A stretch of 11,923 nucleotides of DNA from Bacillota bacterium (GTDB lineage Bacteria; Bacillota_I; Bacilli_A; RFN20; CAG-288): the NCBI GenBank assembly GCA_003497225.1, contig DNJQ01000130.1:1-11923 (forward strand), read 5' to 3'. Made by a program: the position numbers and the translations under genes. A model generated the notes under the pieces. The model made no database searches. It was not told the origin of the DNA and saw only the letters and a list, made by a program, of their open reading frames with translations. The first letter of the stretch is position 1. Every line of letters begins with the position of its first letter. Of the stretch, positions 1-6,960 are shown in pieces.

Positions 1-360
1 ATCTCCCCTATTGCCATCTCTACTATCGAAAATATGGGAACTGTCAACCTTAGAAACGAGCAAACTAGTAGAGGATGGGTATCATTTTCACCATGGAATG
101 AAGCCAAATATAATGGTTCAATTTTACAGCTTACTTTAGGAAACAACTTTATAAGTTCGTTAGAGATTGTTTCTGCTCTCAACTCCCTTAATTTAGCACA
201 TTGTCAATACCATTATAATCTCATAAGTTGTACAAAAAAGTTCAATCCAAAACTATATTTAGGTACCATCCAAACAGCATCAACAAACTGGAATTATGAC
301 ATCCAAAATGGGCTACCAGAGCTGCCTGACACCAGTCAAAAAAGTGGCAGTTGGCCCTGA
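1..360 (+). CDS. Unrecognised repeat-family protein, 5'-truncated by the window edge
   Basis: The frame is open from base 1 to a TGA at 358-360 (119 codons), so the beginning lies outside the window or the piece is a remnant. I do not recognise the protein. There is no signal peptide, membrane helix or known catalytic motif in the visible part. It is rich in Asn, Ser, Leu and aromatic residues. An internal ATG at 34 has no ribosome binding site ahead of it, so it is probably not the true start. The main support for coding is that residues from that Met onward (MGxVxxR, PWN, LGNN, LEIVSALNS) recur at 55% amino acid identity at 11747-11899, with conserved frame. The C-terminal tail after about residue 62 has no visible counterpart because the window ends. 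It is convergent with rubrerythrin. It could be a decayed fragment of a larger surface or mobile-element protein. Confidence 0.35.
   Translation: MSPIAISTIENMGTVNLRNEQTSRGWVSFSPWNEAKYNGSILQLTLGNNFISSLEIVSALNSLNLAHCQYHYNLISCTKKFNPKLYLGTIQTASTNWNYDIQNGLPELPDTSQKSGSWP
34..186 (+). repeat. Direct repeat copy A (coding, 51 codons)
   Basis: This stretch aligns without gaps to 11747-11899. Of 51 encoded residues 28 are identical, including PWN, LGNN and LEIVSALNS. At base level there is a perfect 18-base match (160-177 with 11873-11890) and shorter matches at the CCATGGAAT and TTAGGAAACAA segments. The two copies have the same orientation. Confidence 0.7.
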
Positions 361-391
361 GCAAACAAAAAGGCTGAGATTGATCAGCCTT
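361..391 (-). terminator. Rho-independent terminator of rubrerythrin
   Basis: A perfect 8-bp stem (arms 370-377 and 384-391, AAGGCTGA with TCAGCCTT) encloses a 6-base loop. Read on the minus strand it is followed by a T-rich tail (TTTGTTTG). It begins 10 bases after the rubrerythrin stop codon, and it also lies just past the end of the convergent left-edge frame. Confidence 0.8.
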
Positions 392-401
392 AGAAAGAAT
401 A

Positions 402-941
402 CTAATAATTCTTACAATTTAGTTCAAAGAACGATTGAGCGTGTAAACATACGGGGCATACTTTTGGAGCTTCTTTTCCAACATGAATATGTCCACAGTT
501 TCTACACTTCCAAATGACGACATCCTCTTTAATGAAGACACGATTTGTTTTGAGATTTTCTAGAAGAGTGTTATATCTTTCTTCATGATTTTTTTCAATT
601 GCTGCTACGCCTTCCATTTGTTTAGCAATTGCTTCGAACCCTTCTTCACGAGCAACTTTAGCAAATTCTGCATACATAGTTGTCCATTCATAGTTCTCGC
701 CAGCAGCAGCATCTTTTAAGTTTTCTTCAGTTGTTGGAACTTTTCCACCATGAAGTGCTTTGAACCATAATTCAGCATGTTCTTTTTCATTAGCTGCTGT
801 CTCTAAGAATATCTCAGCAATTTGCTCATACCCTTCCTTTTTAGCCACGCTAGCATAGTAAGTATACTTGTTGCGTGCTTGGCTTTCACCAGCAAAAGCT
901 GTCATAAGATTCTTTTCAGTTTTACTACCTTTTAAATCCAT
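402..941 (-). CDS. rbr: Rubrerythrin (non-haem di-iron peroxidase)
   Basis: This cytoplasmic peroxidase reduces hydrogen peroxide to water in anaerobes and is fed electrons through its rubredoxin domain. The 179-residue product starts at the Met at 941, which has AAGGAGG six bases upstream. A longer in-frame start at 962 would remove that site from the leader, so I rejected it. Residues 1-135 form the four-helix ferritin-like domain with the full set of di-iron ligands expected from the Desulfovibrio protein: E19, E52, H55, E82, E85, E116 and H119. Residues 144-173 are the rubredoxin-like domain with C146-x2-C149 and C162-x2-C165 holding one Fe. The domain order (ferritin-like, then rubredoxin) is that of classical rubrerythrin and not reverse rubrerythrin. 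It is a single-gene transcript with its own promoter and terminator. Its presence suggests an oxygen-sensitive host. Confidence 0.96.
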   Translation of the reverse strand: MDLKGSKTEKNLMTAFAGESQARNKYTYYASVAKKEGYEQIAEIFLETAANEKEHAELWFKALHGGKVPTTEENLKDAAAGENYEWTTMYAEFAKVAREEGFEAIAKQMEGVAAIEKNHEERYNTLLENLKTNRVFIKEDVVIWKCRNCGHIHVGKEAPKVCPVCLHAQSFFELNCKNY

Positions 942-966
942 AATTTTCCTCCTTAAACACATATTA

Positions 967-996
967 ATTATATCAAAATACGAAAATCATATTCAA
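967..996 (-). promoter_or_regulatory. Sigma-A-type promoter of rubrerythrin
   Basis: On the minus strand a TTGAAT -35 box (991-996) and a perfect TATAAT -10 box (967-972) are separated by 18 bases. The bases just before the -10 make an extended -10 (TGATATAAT). The predicted start lies about 20 bases upstream of the initiation codon. I do not see a convincing PerR operator over it. Confidence 0.75.
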
Positions 997-1026
997 TAAA
1001 AATGAGGTTTTTGAAATAAGTAAAAC

Positions 1027-1073
1027 TTTTTGATTTTTTTTGTGATTTTTTGTTGATTTTTAGATGCATTTTT
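1027..1073 (+). other. Phased T-tracts (predicted curved DNA)
   Basis: Five runs of T lie at 1027-1031, 1034-1041, 1046-1051, 1057-1061 and 1069-1073. The last four have centres spaced about 11, 10.5 and 12 bases apart, close to one helical turn. Such phasing is known to bend DNA. It sits between the rubrerythrin promoter and the jetA promoter region and has no coding capacity. Confidence 0.5.
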
Positions 1074-1121
1074 GCTTGATGTTTCCGAAAAAATAAAGTT
1101 AAAAAAAAGAGAAAATTTCTA

Positions 1122-1151
1122 TTGAAATAAAATGTATATATATAGTATTAT
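1122..1151 (+). promoter_or_regulatory. Candidate promoter for jetABC
   Basis: A TTGAAA -35 box (1122-1127) and a TATTAT -10 box (1146-1151) lie 18 bases apart. Transcription from here would leave only about ten bases before the jetA start at 1168, which is tight for its ribosome binding site, so the true promoter may lie further upstream in the T-rich spacer. A short inverted repeat (ATTTC-TATT-GAAAT, 1115-1128) overlaps the -35 box and could be an operator. Confidence 0.35.
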
Positions 1152-1167
1152 ATTAAAGGTAGTTATT

Positions 1168-2664
1168 ATGGTAGGATTTTTTGATAAGGTCCCTGAAAAC
1201 CTATTCTCAGTTTTATCCCGAAAATACAAGAAGGTGTATGTTATCGCCTTGCTTGCTCTTTATGATGCTTTAAAATTATATAAAACTCGTATAAAGAAGT
1301 CTGACTATGCTGCAATGCTTGATGCTTCGTTTGCAAAGCTGACAGCTTTAAAAGAAATCGATATGAGTCTATTTGATTTAAATAGCGATCGTAATGAGAG
1401 TAGAAACTACGATGAAGAAGTTCCAGAAAGTGCTGAACCAGTTGATGAAAATTCACCATTTGTTAAAATATCTTACATCATTAGAAAATTAGAAATAACT
1501 GGTTGGATTGAAATAGAAAAGGATATTAAGACGAATATAGAGTATATCTATGTTCCTACTTACTCTTTTAAAATTTTAAGTTTGATTTGTGAAATGGCTA
1601 GTAACACTTCTACTTACTTCCCATTAGTTCACCAAATATATAGTGAACTTAAGTTGGAAGAAGAAAAAGAAGATGACTATATGTTTAGATCTATCCTTAA
1701 CGCTAAGAAGAACGTTGCTGATCTAGAACTTAACGTAACACTTCTTTATCACTCAATTTGTGTCTTTGGTCATAGACTAACATATGTCTTTTCGCCAAAT
1801 GAAGCTTTAAGACAACACTTTGATTCTTTCCAAACGGAAATTAATGAAAAAATGTATCACCCAATGAAAACTTTTGACTCGTTGGGACTTTTTGCTGTAC
1901 CAACAGTTAAGATATTAAATAATTGGCTTTCAAGCGAAAGAGTTATGGAAAAACTAGTTTCACAAGCTAGTAATGAACCTAACATGATTGATAAGAGCAA
2001 AGAAGAAGTAGAACGTTACGTTTTTGTAACAATTCAAGGAATTATTGATGTACTCAATAAACTTAATAAGAGTTTTGATGATATTGATGAGGCTAACGCT
2101 AGTTATACCGATGCGGTTCAGAAGAAAGTTAATTATCTTTCTTCAGGGGATAAAACCGTTCAGGGAAAAATACGCGATATACTAGTTAAAGCTTCGACAG
2201 AAATTAAAAAAAGCAATGAAGATTATGATCAGATGGAGTTCATCGAAAAGATGGCGAACACCATCGGGGTTTATCAACAAGGATGTCTTGATTTTGAATC
2301 TTTAACTCCGCCATATCATCGTGGGGAAAGAGTTGAAGTTGGAGACCCGGTACTCTTGGACGATCCATTTGATTCTGACAAACTTGATTTTGATGATGAT
2401 ATTTTAAGTGAATATAGCCGTTACGGTTCAGAAGGAATCGACGATTTTATGATACTGGCTTTTGGTGATAAACATACAATCACCACTTTAGATATTGATT
2501 TTAAGGATATGGATGCCTTTATATTGTTTATCTTAGTTACCGTTAGAGGAGAACTCGACTTGAGTTTTTACTCGATGGAAAAGATAGATGATCAAGAAAT
2601 TCAAAAGCAGGGCTTCATTCTTCCTAATTTCAAATTTACAAAGAAGTCAGTTAATAAGGAATAA
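1168..2664 (+). CDS. jetA: Wadjet/MksF-type kleisin subunit JetA
   Basis: JetA is the kleisin-like subunit that bridges the two heads of the JetC SMC dimer in Wadjet condensins, which extrude DNA loops. The 498-residue product begins FFDKVPENLFSVL after the initiator region, the amino-terminal signature I associate with the JetA family (DUF5716-like). I chose the ATG at 1168 because AAAGGTAG precedes it and family members begin near this motif. The in-frame ATG at 1132 falls inside the candidate promoter and adds a non-conserved hydrophobic 12 residues. No membrane helix is convincing. There is an acidic Ser/Asp/Glu linker around residues 72-95, a mainly helical middle, and a second acidic patch around 397-415 before a C-terminal domain that could be the second winged helix. 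It is the first gene of a three-gene operon, 15 bases ahead of jetB. The assignment rests on recognition plus the jetB-jetC context. An MksF housekeeping role is the alternative. Confidence 0.8.
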   Translation: MVGFFDKVPENLFSVLSRKYKKVYVIALLALYDALKLYKTRIKKSDYAAMLDASFAKLTALKEIDMSLFDLNSDRNESRNYDEEVPESAEPVDENSPFVKISYIIRKLEITGWIEIEKDIKTNIEYIYVPTYSFKILSLICEMASNTSTYFPLVHQIYSELKLEEEKEDDYMFRSILNAKKNVADLELNVTLLYHSICVFGHRLTYVFSPNEALRQHFDSFQTEINEKMYHPMKTFDSLGLFAVPTVKILNNWLSSERVMEKLVSQASNEPNMIDKSKEEVERYVFVTIQGIIDVLNKLNKSFDDIDEANASYTDAVQKKVNYLSSGDKTVQGKIRDILVKASTEIKKSNEDYDQMEFIEKMANTIGVYQQGCLDFESLTPPYHRGERVEVGDPVLLDDPFDSDKLDFDDDILSEYSRYGSEGIDDFMILAFGDKHTITTLDIDFKDMDAFILFILVTVRGELDLSFYSMEKIDDQEIQKQGFILPNFKFTKKSVNKE

Positions 2665-2679
2665 AGAAAGGAGGAAAAT

Positions 2680-3339
2680 ATGTTCGAAGAGAAATTTAAT
2701 AAACTTACAAATTCTTTGAAAAAACAATTTACAACTTACATGAATGAATTGATGTTTACGACTTTTATAGTTCGTAAAAAATTTGATAGAGCCACAGGTA
2801 TTTCTAAAACAACTCCAGCTTATTTGTTTATAGAAACTTATTTTGATATATTTGAGGATTATTTGTCCTATGCCGGATTAAACCTCAATAAGGATGATGA
2901 TTATGGGGTTATTTATATTAATGCTCCTGATGGTGAAAATCGTTTGCGAGTTGATGGTGTAACAACTTTAGTTATCTATGCTTTGCGTTATCACTACGAG
3001 GATATGTTGAAGGTCAGTTCTTCCCAAACTGATATTTTAATGTCTTCAACTGATCTTAGAACTCTTATCCATGAACTTGGTTTAAATAAGGTGAATAAAA
3101 AGATGTCGACAATATCGATGGCTTCTGCGCTACGCTTTTTAGCGAGCCATAACATCGTCGCTCGTGCAACGAAGACATTTTCTGATCCTTATTACACTTT
3201 CTATATTTTGCCATCTATTCGCTACATTATCGATTCTCAACAGATGAACAGTTTATTAAGTGAAATAAACAAAGATCAAGAAAATAATGAAGATAATGCA
3301 TCAGCAGCAATGAATGAGGTGAACAATGATATTATTTGA
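2680..3339 (+). CDS. jetB: Wadjet/MksE-type subunit JetB
   Basis: JetB is the small winged-helix (KITE-like) partner that binds the kleisin JetA in Wadjet and MksBEF complexes. The 219-residue length and its place between a JetA-like gene and an SMC-like gene are typical. An AGGAGG site lies six bases before the ATG. The protein has no membrane segments. Residues about 45-110 and 125-185 look like two mixed alpha/beta winged-helix units. The last 25 residues form an Asn/Glu-rich tail that looks disordered and is encoded largely by the region overlapping jetC. The family (DUF4194 or the related DUF6063) is inferred from context and size more than from a diagnostic motif. It ends with TGA followed immediately by an in-frame TAA, and it overlaps the start of jetC by 14 bases, so the two are probably translationally coupled. 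Confidence 0.72.
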   Translation: MFEEKFNKLTNSLKKQFTTYMNELMFTTFIVRKKFDRATGISKTTPAYLFIETYFDIFEDYLSYAGLNLNKDDDYGVIYINAPDGENRLRVDGVTTLVIYALRYHYEDMLKVSSSQTDILMSSTDLRTLIHELGLNKVNKKMSTISMASALRFLASHNIVARATKTFSDPYYTFYILPSIRYIIDSQQMNSLLSEINKDQENNEDNASAAMNEVNNDII

Positions 3340-6300
3340 TAAATTACGTCTTATTAATTGGCACTACTTTTTAAATGAAGTAGTCCCAATTTCAAAAATT
3401 ACTTTTTTAACTGGTGCTAATGGTACCGGTAAAAGTACGATAATCGATGCTATGCAAGTTGTTTTAACTGGCGATCCAGCCGGAAAGAACTTCAATAAAG
3501 CGGCATCAGAAAAAACAGGAAGATCCCTTAAAGGATATTTATACGGCGAAACCGGAGAAGACGCGGAAGGAAACGTTAAATCTTTAAGAAAAGGAAACTT
3601 TACATCTTATGTAGTTTTACAATTTGTTGAAGATGATGGCCATCACTTTTCTTTAGGAATTTATTTCGACTGCATCACCGCGCCGACAGAACAGCATCAA
3701 TTCTTCTATATCAACGATGCTTTTCCTGAACATAACTTTACGATCAAAGTCGATGGTAAGGACGCTTCTGTCGCGATGCCTGGAAAACAGTTTGTAGAAT
3801 ACTGTAAAAAAACATATAAACCCGAAGATTATCGCTTCTTTGAAAACAACATAGCTTACCGCAATTTTATCTTAGGAAGATTTGGTGATTTATCTGAAAA
3901 GTTTTTCTCATTATTTAAGAAAGCTGTCGGATTTACACCTATTTTAAACATATCGCAGTTTATTACCGAGTATGTTTGTGATATTGAAACTCACGTTAAT
4001 ATTACTAATACTCAAACCAACATCTTGGCTTATAAAAAACTCGATATTGAAGCTAAAAAGATGAAGGAAAAAATAGCAAAGCTTGAAGATATCGCTGAAG
4101 CTTATACCGAGTATAAACGTATTAAAGAAGAAACTTATTTATCTCAATACGTTCTTGATCGCGCTAGATATGAACAAGCGAAGGAAATGCTTGAAAGTGC
4201 TGAAAATGAACTTCGCAACACCCGCGCCCAAAATAGCGCTGCTAGCGAAGAGATTTTATCAATTAAAGAGAATATTCGTGAATTAGAAAGCGATAAAAAC
4301 GATAAGCTTATCCAAAGATTAAAGCTTCCGGGCTTTAGTGAATCAATGAGAATTCAAGAAAAGAAGAACGACTATGATAATAAAATAGCGGCTTTAAAAA
4401 CTGGATACGATGTCGCTCTAGCTAAAATAGGCGAATATGTTTCTACCTATCATAATTTAGCTGAACAAGTGGTACAAGCGTTCAATGATTCCGATTTAAA
4501 TTTCATCAAGGATTCTTTGAAAAAAGACATCGATACTTATAAAAATTTAACTAAAGATTTACTTAATCTTACTAGTTCTATGAATTCTAAAATGCAAGAA
4601 CGCATTGTGGAAGAAAGAGATATTAGAAGATTACAGCAGATTATCAGTGAATTCTCAAGAAGTTCTTCTTCGTTATATGTTAAGTTAGAAAATGAATTAT
4701 TCTTAATTAATAACAAAAGAACAGATGTGATGTCGGAAGTTAATATGCTAAACAAAGGAAGTAAACCCTTCCCACGTCGCTATGTTGAATTAAAGGAAGA
4801 ATTACTTGAAAGATTACAAGAAAATCACGATGACGCATTTGTCGATTCCTTCTGTGATTTAATCGATATTACTGATAAGAAATGGACTCGCGCGATTGAG
4901 GCAGTTTTATATAATAAAAAGTTTAATTTCTTCGTTAACGATGAGTACTACGAGGAAGCTAACGATATAATGAAAGAACTCTGTCGAGAGAAAGAGATAT
5001 ATAGCGTCTCTTTGGTCGATGTTGTTCAACTCATGGCCCATCCAACAAAAGTAATCGAACATTCTTTAGCTGATGTTATTTCAACTGATGATGAAGGGGC
5101 TAGAGCTTATGCTGATTATACTCTCGGCTTTATTAAAAGATGTGAGACCTTTGAAGAGGCCAGAAGATCCAATAGTGGTTTATTAGCCGATTGTACTGGA
5201 TACCGTGGATATTCAACGTGGTATTTAAATCAAAAGAAAGGCGATGTATGCTTTATTGGTACAAATGTATCTAGTGAAGATACTTACGCTAAAAAGCAAG
5301 CCTATTATGCTTTAGATAAAGAATATTCAATGCTCAATAGAGTGTATAATTCTTTGAGTTTTACCTCTAATTCAAATGTTCAACTAATGTCGATTAATGA
5401 AAGTGAAAATTACATTCAATCAATTTCTGCTTTAGCTGAAGTAGAAGAATTGAAGAAAAAGATCGATGATTGTGATGAACAAATGAACGAAGGAAATCTA
5501 GAAGATATTTCTTCTATCGATGAAGAAATTGAAAACATTAACGCTGACCTTGCTCAATACCAAGAAGAATATGATAATTTAATCAAGAATACTGGTAGCT
5601 TTGATACGATAATTAAAGATCTAGAAGAAGTTAAGATTCCAGAACTTAGAAGAAATTGCGAAAATCTTCTTAAGAACTTAGATGTTTATAGTCAAGAATT
5701 TGTTGATAACTCTGGCGATGCTTATTATCTTAGCTTTGCTTCTACGGCAAGTATTGATTCAATCATTATGTCTTCTATTAAAAAGTACAATCAGTTCAGC
5801 AGCCGTATAAGAGAGAGTGAAGCAAACTTAAAGAGCAAAAGAGAAAAGTATGTTACATTCTATCATTTGAATTATCAAGTTGATGATTGTACCACAAATG
5901 AAGAATTTGATAATGAGCTTCATAAGCTCAATGAAGTTGAACTTCCTAAATACGAAAAGAATATAAAGGAAGCTTATGAAAAAGCTATTAATGAAGCTCG
6001 TTCCGACTTCCTTCATAAGTTACGTACTTCAATCACTGAAGTTAGTTCACAAATTGAAAAACTCAACGCTGAACTTCAGAATATTCACTTCGGACGTGAT
6101 AATTATCGCTTCTCAGTAATTCCAAATCGCGATTATCGTGAATATTACGATATGATTATGGATGATTTGGTACTTAAAAAAGAAGATCCTGAAGATGAGT
6201 TTAATGCCAAATACAAAGTGTTATTAGGTGAACTTATTGATTTAATTACTTCGGCGAGCAATGAAACAAGTTCAGCTGAACAGCGCGCTGAAATCGCTCA

Positions 6301-6739
6301 AAGAATAGATAAATTTACTGACTATCGCACTTACTTAGTTTTCGACTTATTCGTTAAATCTGACAACTCAGGATTTGAATCATCGTTAGCTAAAACTTTC
6401 CGTAAAAAGTCAGGAGGAGAAACGCAAACACCTTTCTATATTTCAATCCTCGCATCATTTGCTCAACTATATCGTTCCAATCAAAAGAGCAATAACAATA
6501 CACTTCGACTTGTTATATTTGATGAAGCATTCTCTAAAATGGATGCTGTTAGAATTAAAGAATCCGTCGCTTTACTTAGAAACTTCGGACTTCAAGTCAT
6601 TCTTTCAACCCCATCCGAAAAGGTTTCAAATCTTGCAACCGAAGTTGATACAACTTTAGTTGTCCACCATAATCAAGCTAAGAAGAGATCTTATATTGCT
6701 CGTCATGAAGTGATTGAAAAGGAAAAGACAACACTATAA
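3326..6739 (+). CDS. jetC: SMC/MukB-like ATPase JetC (Wadjet/MksB)
   Basis: JetC is the motor of the complex. It dimerises at a hinge and hydrolyses ATP between its heads to extrude DNA loops. The 1137-residue product has all expected parts: Walker A GANGTGKST at residues 30-38, a first coiled coil at about 235-490, a globular hinge at about 495-660, a second coil at about 665-920, then the C-terminal head with the ABC signature SGGE at 1029-1032, Walker B LRLVIFDE ending in D1066-E1067, and the D-loop SKMD at 1070-1073. The catalytic glutamate is present, so it should be an active ATPase. The motif F-G-x-D-x-Y-R-F followed by YYDMIMD near 921-945 is typical of the JetC/MksB branch and not of canonical Smc or SbcC. 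GAGGTG inside jetB serves as the ribosome binding site. Base composition and codon use look like those of neighbouring genes. A strong terminator follows, closing the operon without jetD. Confidence 0.9.
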   Translation: MILFDKLRLINWHYFLNEVVPISKITFLTGANGTGKSTIIDAMQVVLTGDPAGKNFNKAASEKTGRSLKGYLYGETGEDAEGNVKSLRKGNFTSYVVLQFVEDDGHHFSLGIYFDCITAPTEQHQFFYINDAFPEHNFTIKVDGKDASVAMPGKQFVEYCKKTYKPEDYRFFENNIAYRNFILGRFGDLSEKFFSLFKKAVGFTPILNISQFITEYVCDIETHVNITNTQTNILAYKKLDIEAKKMKEKIAKLEDIAEAYTEYKRIKEETYLSQYVLDRARYEQAKEMLESAENELRNTRAQNSAASEEILSIKENIRELESDKNDKLIQRLKLPGFSESMRIQEKKNDYDNKIAALKTGYDVALAKIGEYVSTYHNLAEQVVQAFNDSDLNFIKDSLKKDIDTYKNLTKDLLNLTSSMNSKMQERIVEERDIRRLQQIISEFSRSSSSLYVKLENELFLINNKRTDVMSEVNMLNKGSKPFPRRYVELKEELLERLQENHDDAFVDSFCDLIDITDKKWTRAIEAVLYNKKFNFFVNDEYYEEANDIMKELCREKEIYSVSLVDVVQLMAHPTKVIEHSLADVISTDDEGARAYADYTLGFIKRCETFEEARRSNSGLLADCTGYRGYSTWYLNQKKGDVCFIGTNVSSEDTYAKKQAYYALDKEYSMLNRVYNSLSFTSNSNVQLMSINESENYIQSISALAEVEELKKKIDDCDEQMNEGNLEDISSIDEEIENINADLAQYQEEYDNLIKNTGSFDTIIKDLEEVKIPELRRNCENLLKNLDVYSQEFVDNSGDAYYLSFASTASIDSIIMSSIKKYNQFSSRIRESEANLKSKREKYVTFYHLNYQVDDCTTNEEFDNELHKLNEVELPKYEKNIKEAYEKAINEARSDFLHKLRTSITEVSSQIEKLNAELQNIHFGRDNYRFSVIPNRDYREYYDMIMDDLVLKKEDPEDEFNAKYKVLLGELIDLITSASNETSSAEQRAEIAQRIDKFTDYRTYLVFDLFVKSDNSGFESSLAKTFRKKSGGETQTPFYISILASFAQLYRSNQKSNNNTLRLVIFDEAFSKMDAVRIKESVALLRNFGLQVILSTPSEKVSNLATEVDTTLVVHHNQAKKRSYIARHEVIEKEKTTL

Positions 6740-6767
6740 ATCACTGCTATTTAAAAGGATTTTGATT

Positions 6768-6812
6768 AAGAACCAACTTTAAGACACTTAAAGAAGTTGG
6801 TTCTTTATTTTT
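6768..6812 (+). terminator. Rho-independent terminator of the jetABC operon
   Basis: A 12-bp perfect stem (6768-6779 with 6794-6805, AAGAACCAACTT with AAGTTGGTTCTT) can be extended by a nested inner stem across a three-base bulge. It is followed by TATTTTT. It starts 28 bases after the jetC stop and separates jetC from the next gene. Confidence 0.9.
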
Positions 6813-6887
6813 GCACTTTAACTTGTATTTTTAAAAGAAATAAGGGTAAAATACAATTGATTAATTGCGCTATACTATATAAAATAG

Positions 6888-6916
6888 TTGGAAAAAATAA
6901 TATACATGTATATAAT
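6888..6916 (+). promoter_or_regulatory. Sigma-A-type promoter of the membrane-protein gene
   Basis: A TTGGAA -35 box (6888-6893) lies 17 bases from a perfect TATAAT -10 box (6911-6916), giving a predicted start near 6923 and a leader of about 38 bases before the ATG at 6961. A second candidate, TTGATT (6857-6862) with TAAAAT (6880-6885) at 17 bases, lies just upstream and could act as an additional start. Confidence 0.65.
6900..6913. promoter_or_regulatory. Palindrome overlapping the -10 box, possible operator
   Basis: ATATACATGTATAT is a perfect 14-base palindrome that covers the spacer end and first bases of the -10 element. A related half-similar sequence (TATATGTATA) follows at about 6917. 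The position would suit a repressor. AT-rich sequence makes chance palindromes common, so this is tentative. Confidence 0.35.
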
Positions 6917-6960
6917 ATATGTATACCAAACGAGCAGTTATACTTAGAAAAGAGGTCTAT

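Noticed and set aside
942..962. Earlier start for rubrerythrin at 962
   Set aside because: The AAGGAGG site serving the ATG at 941 lies inside that extension, and known rubrerythrins begin near the later Met.
960..1000. PerR-type operator at the rubrerythrin promoter
   Set aside because: The sequence is AT-rich but I could not match the required inverted repeat at enough positions.
1132..1167. Earlier in-frame start for jetA at 1132
   Set aside because: It lies within the candidate promoter, lacks a ribosome binding site, and would add a non-conserved hydrophobic leader before the family's usual N-terminus.
3337..3342. Mycoplasma-type genetic code (TGA as Trp)
   Set aside because: Tryptophans in the conserved proteins are encoded by TGG and full-length products are obtained with TGA as stop. 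TGA also ends jetB where expected, although a TAA follows.
6919..6960. Earlier in-frame start for the membrane protein at 6919
   Set aside because: It is at or before the predicted transcription start and has no ribosome binding site, whereas AAAGAGG precedes 6961.
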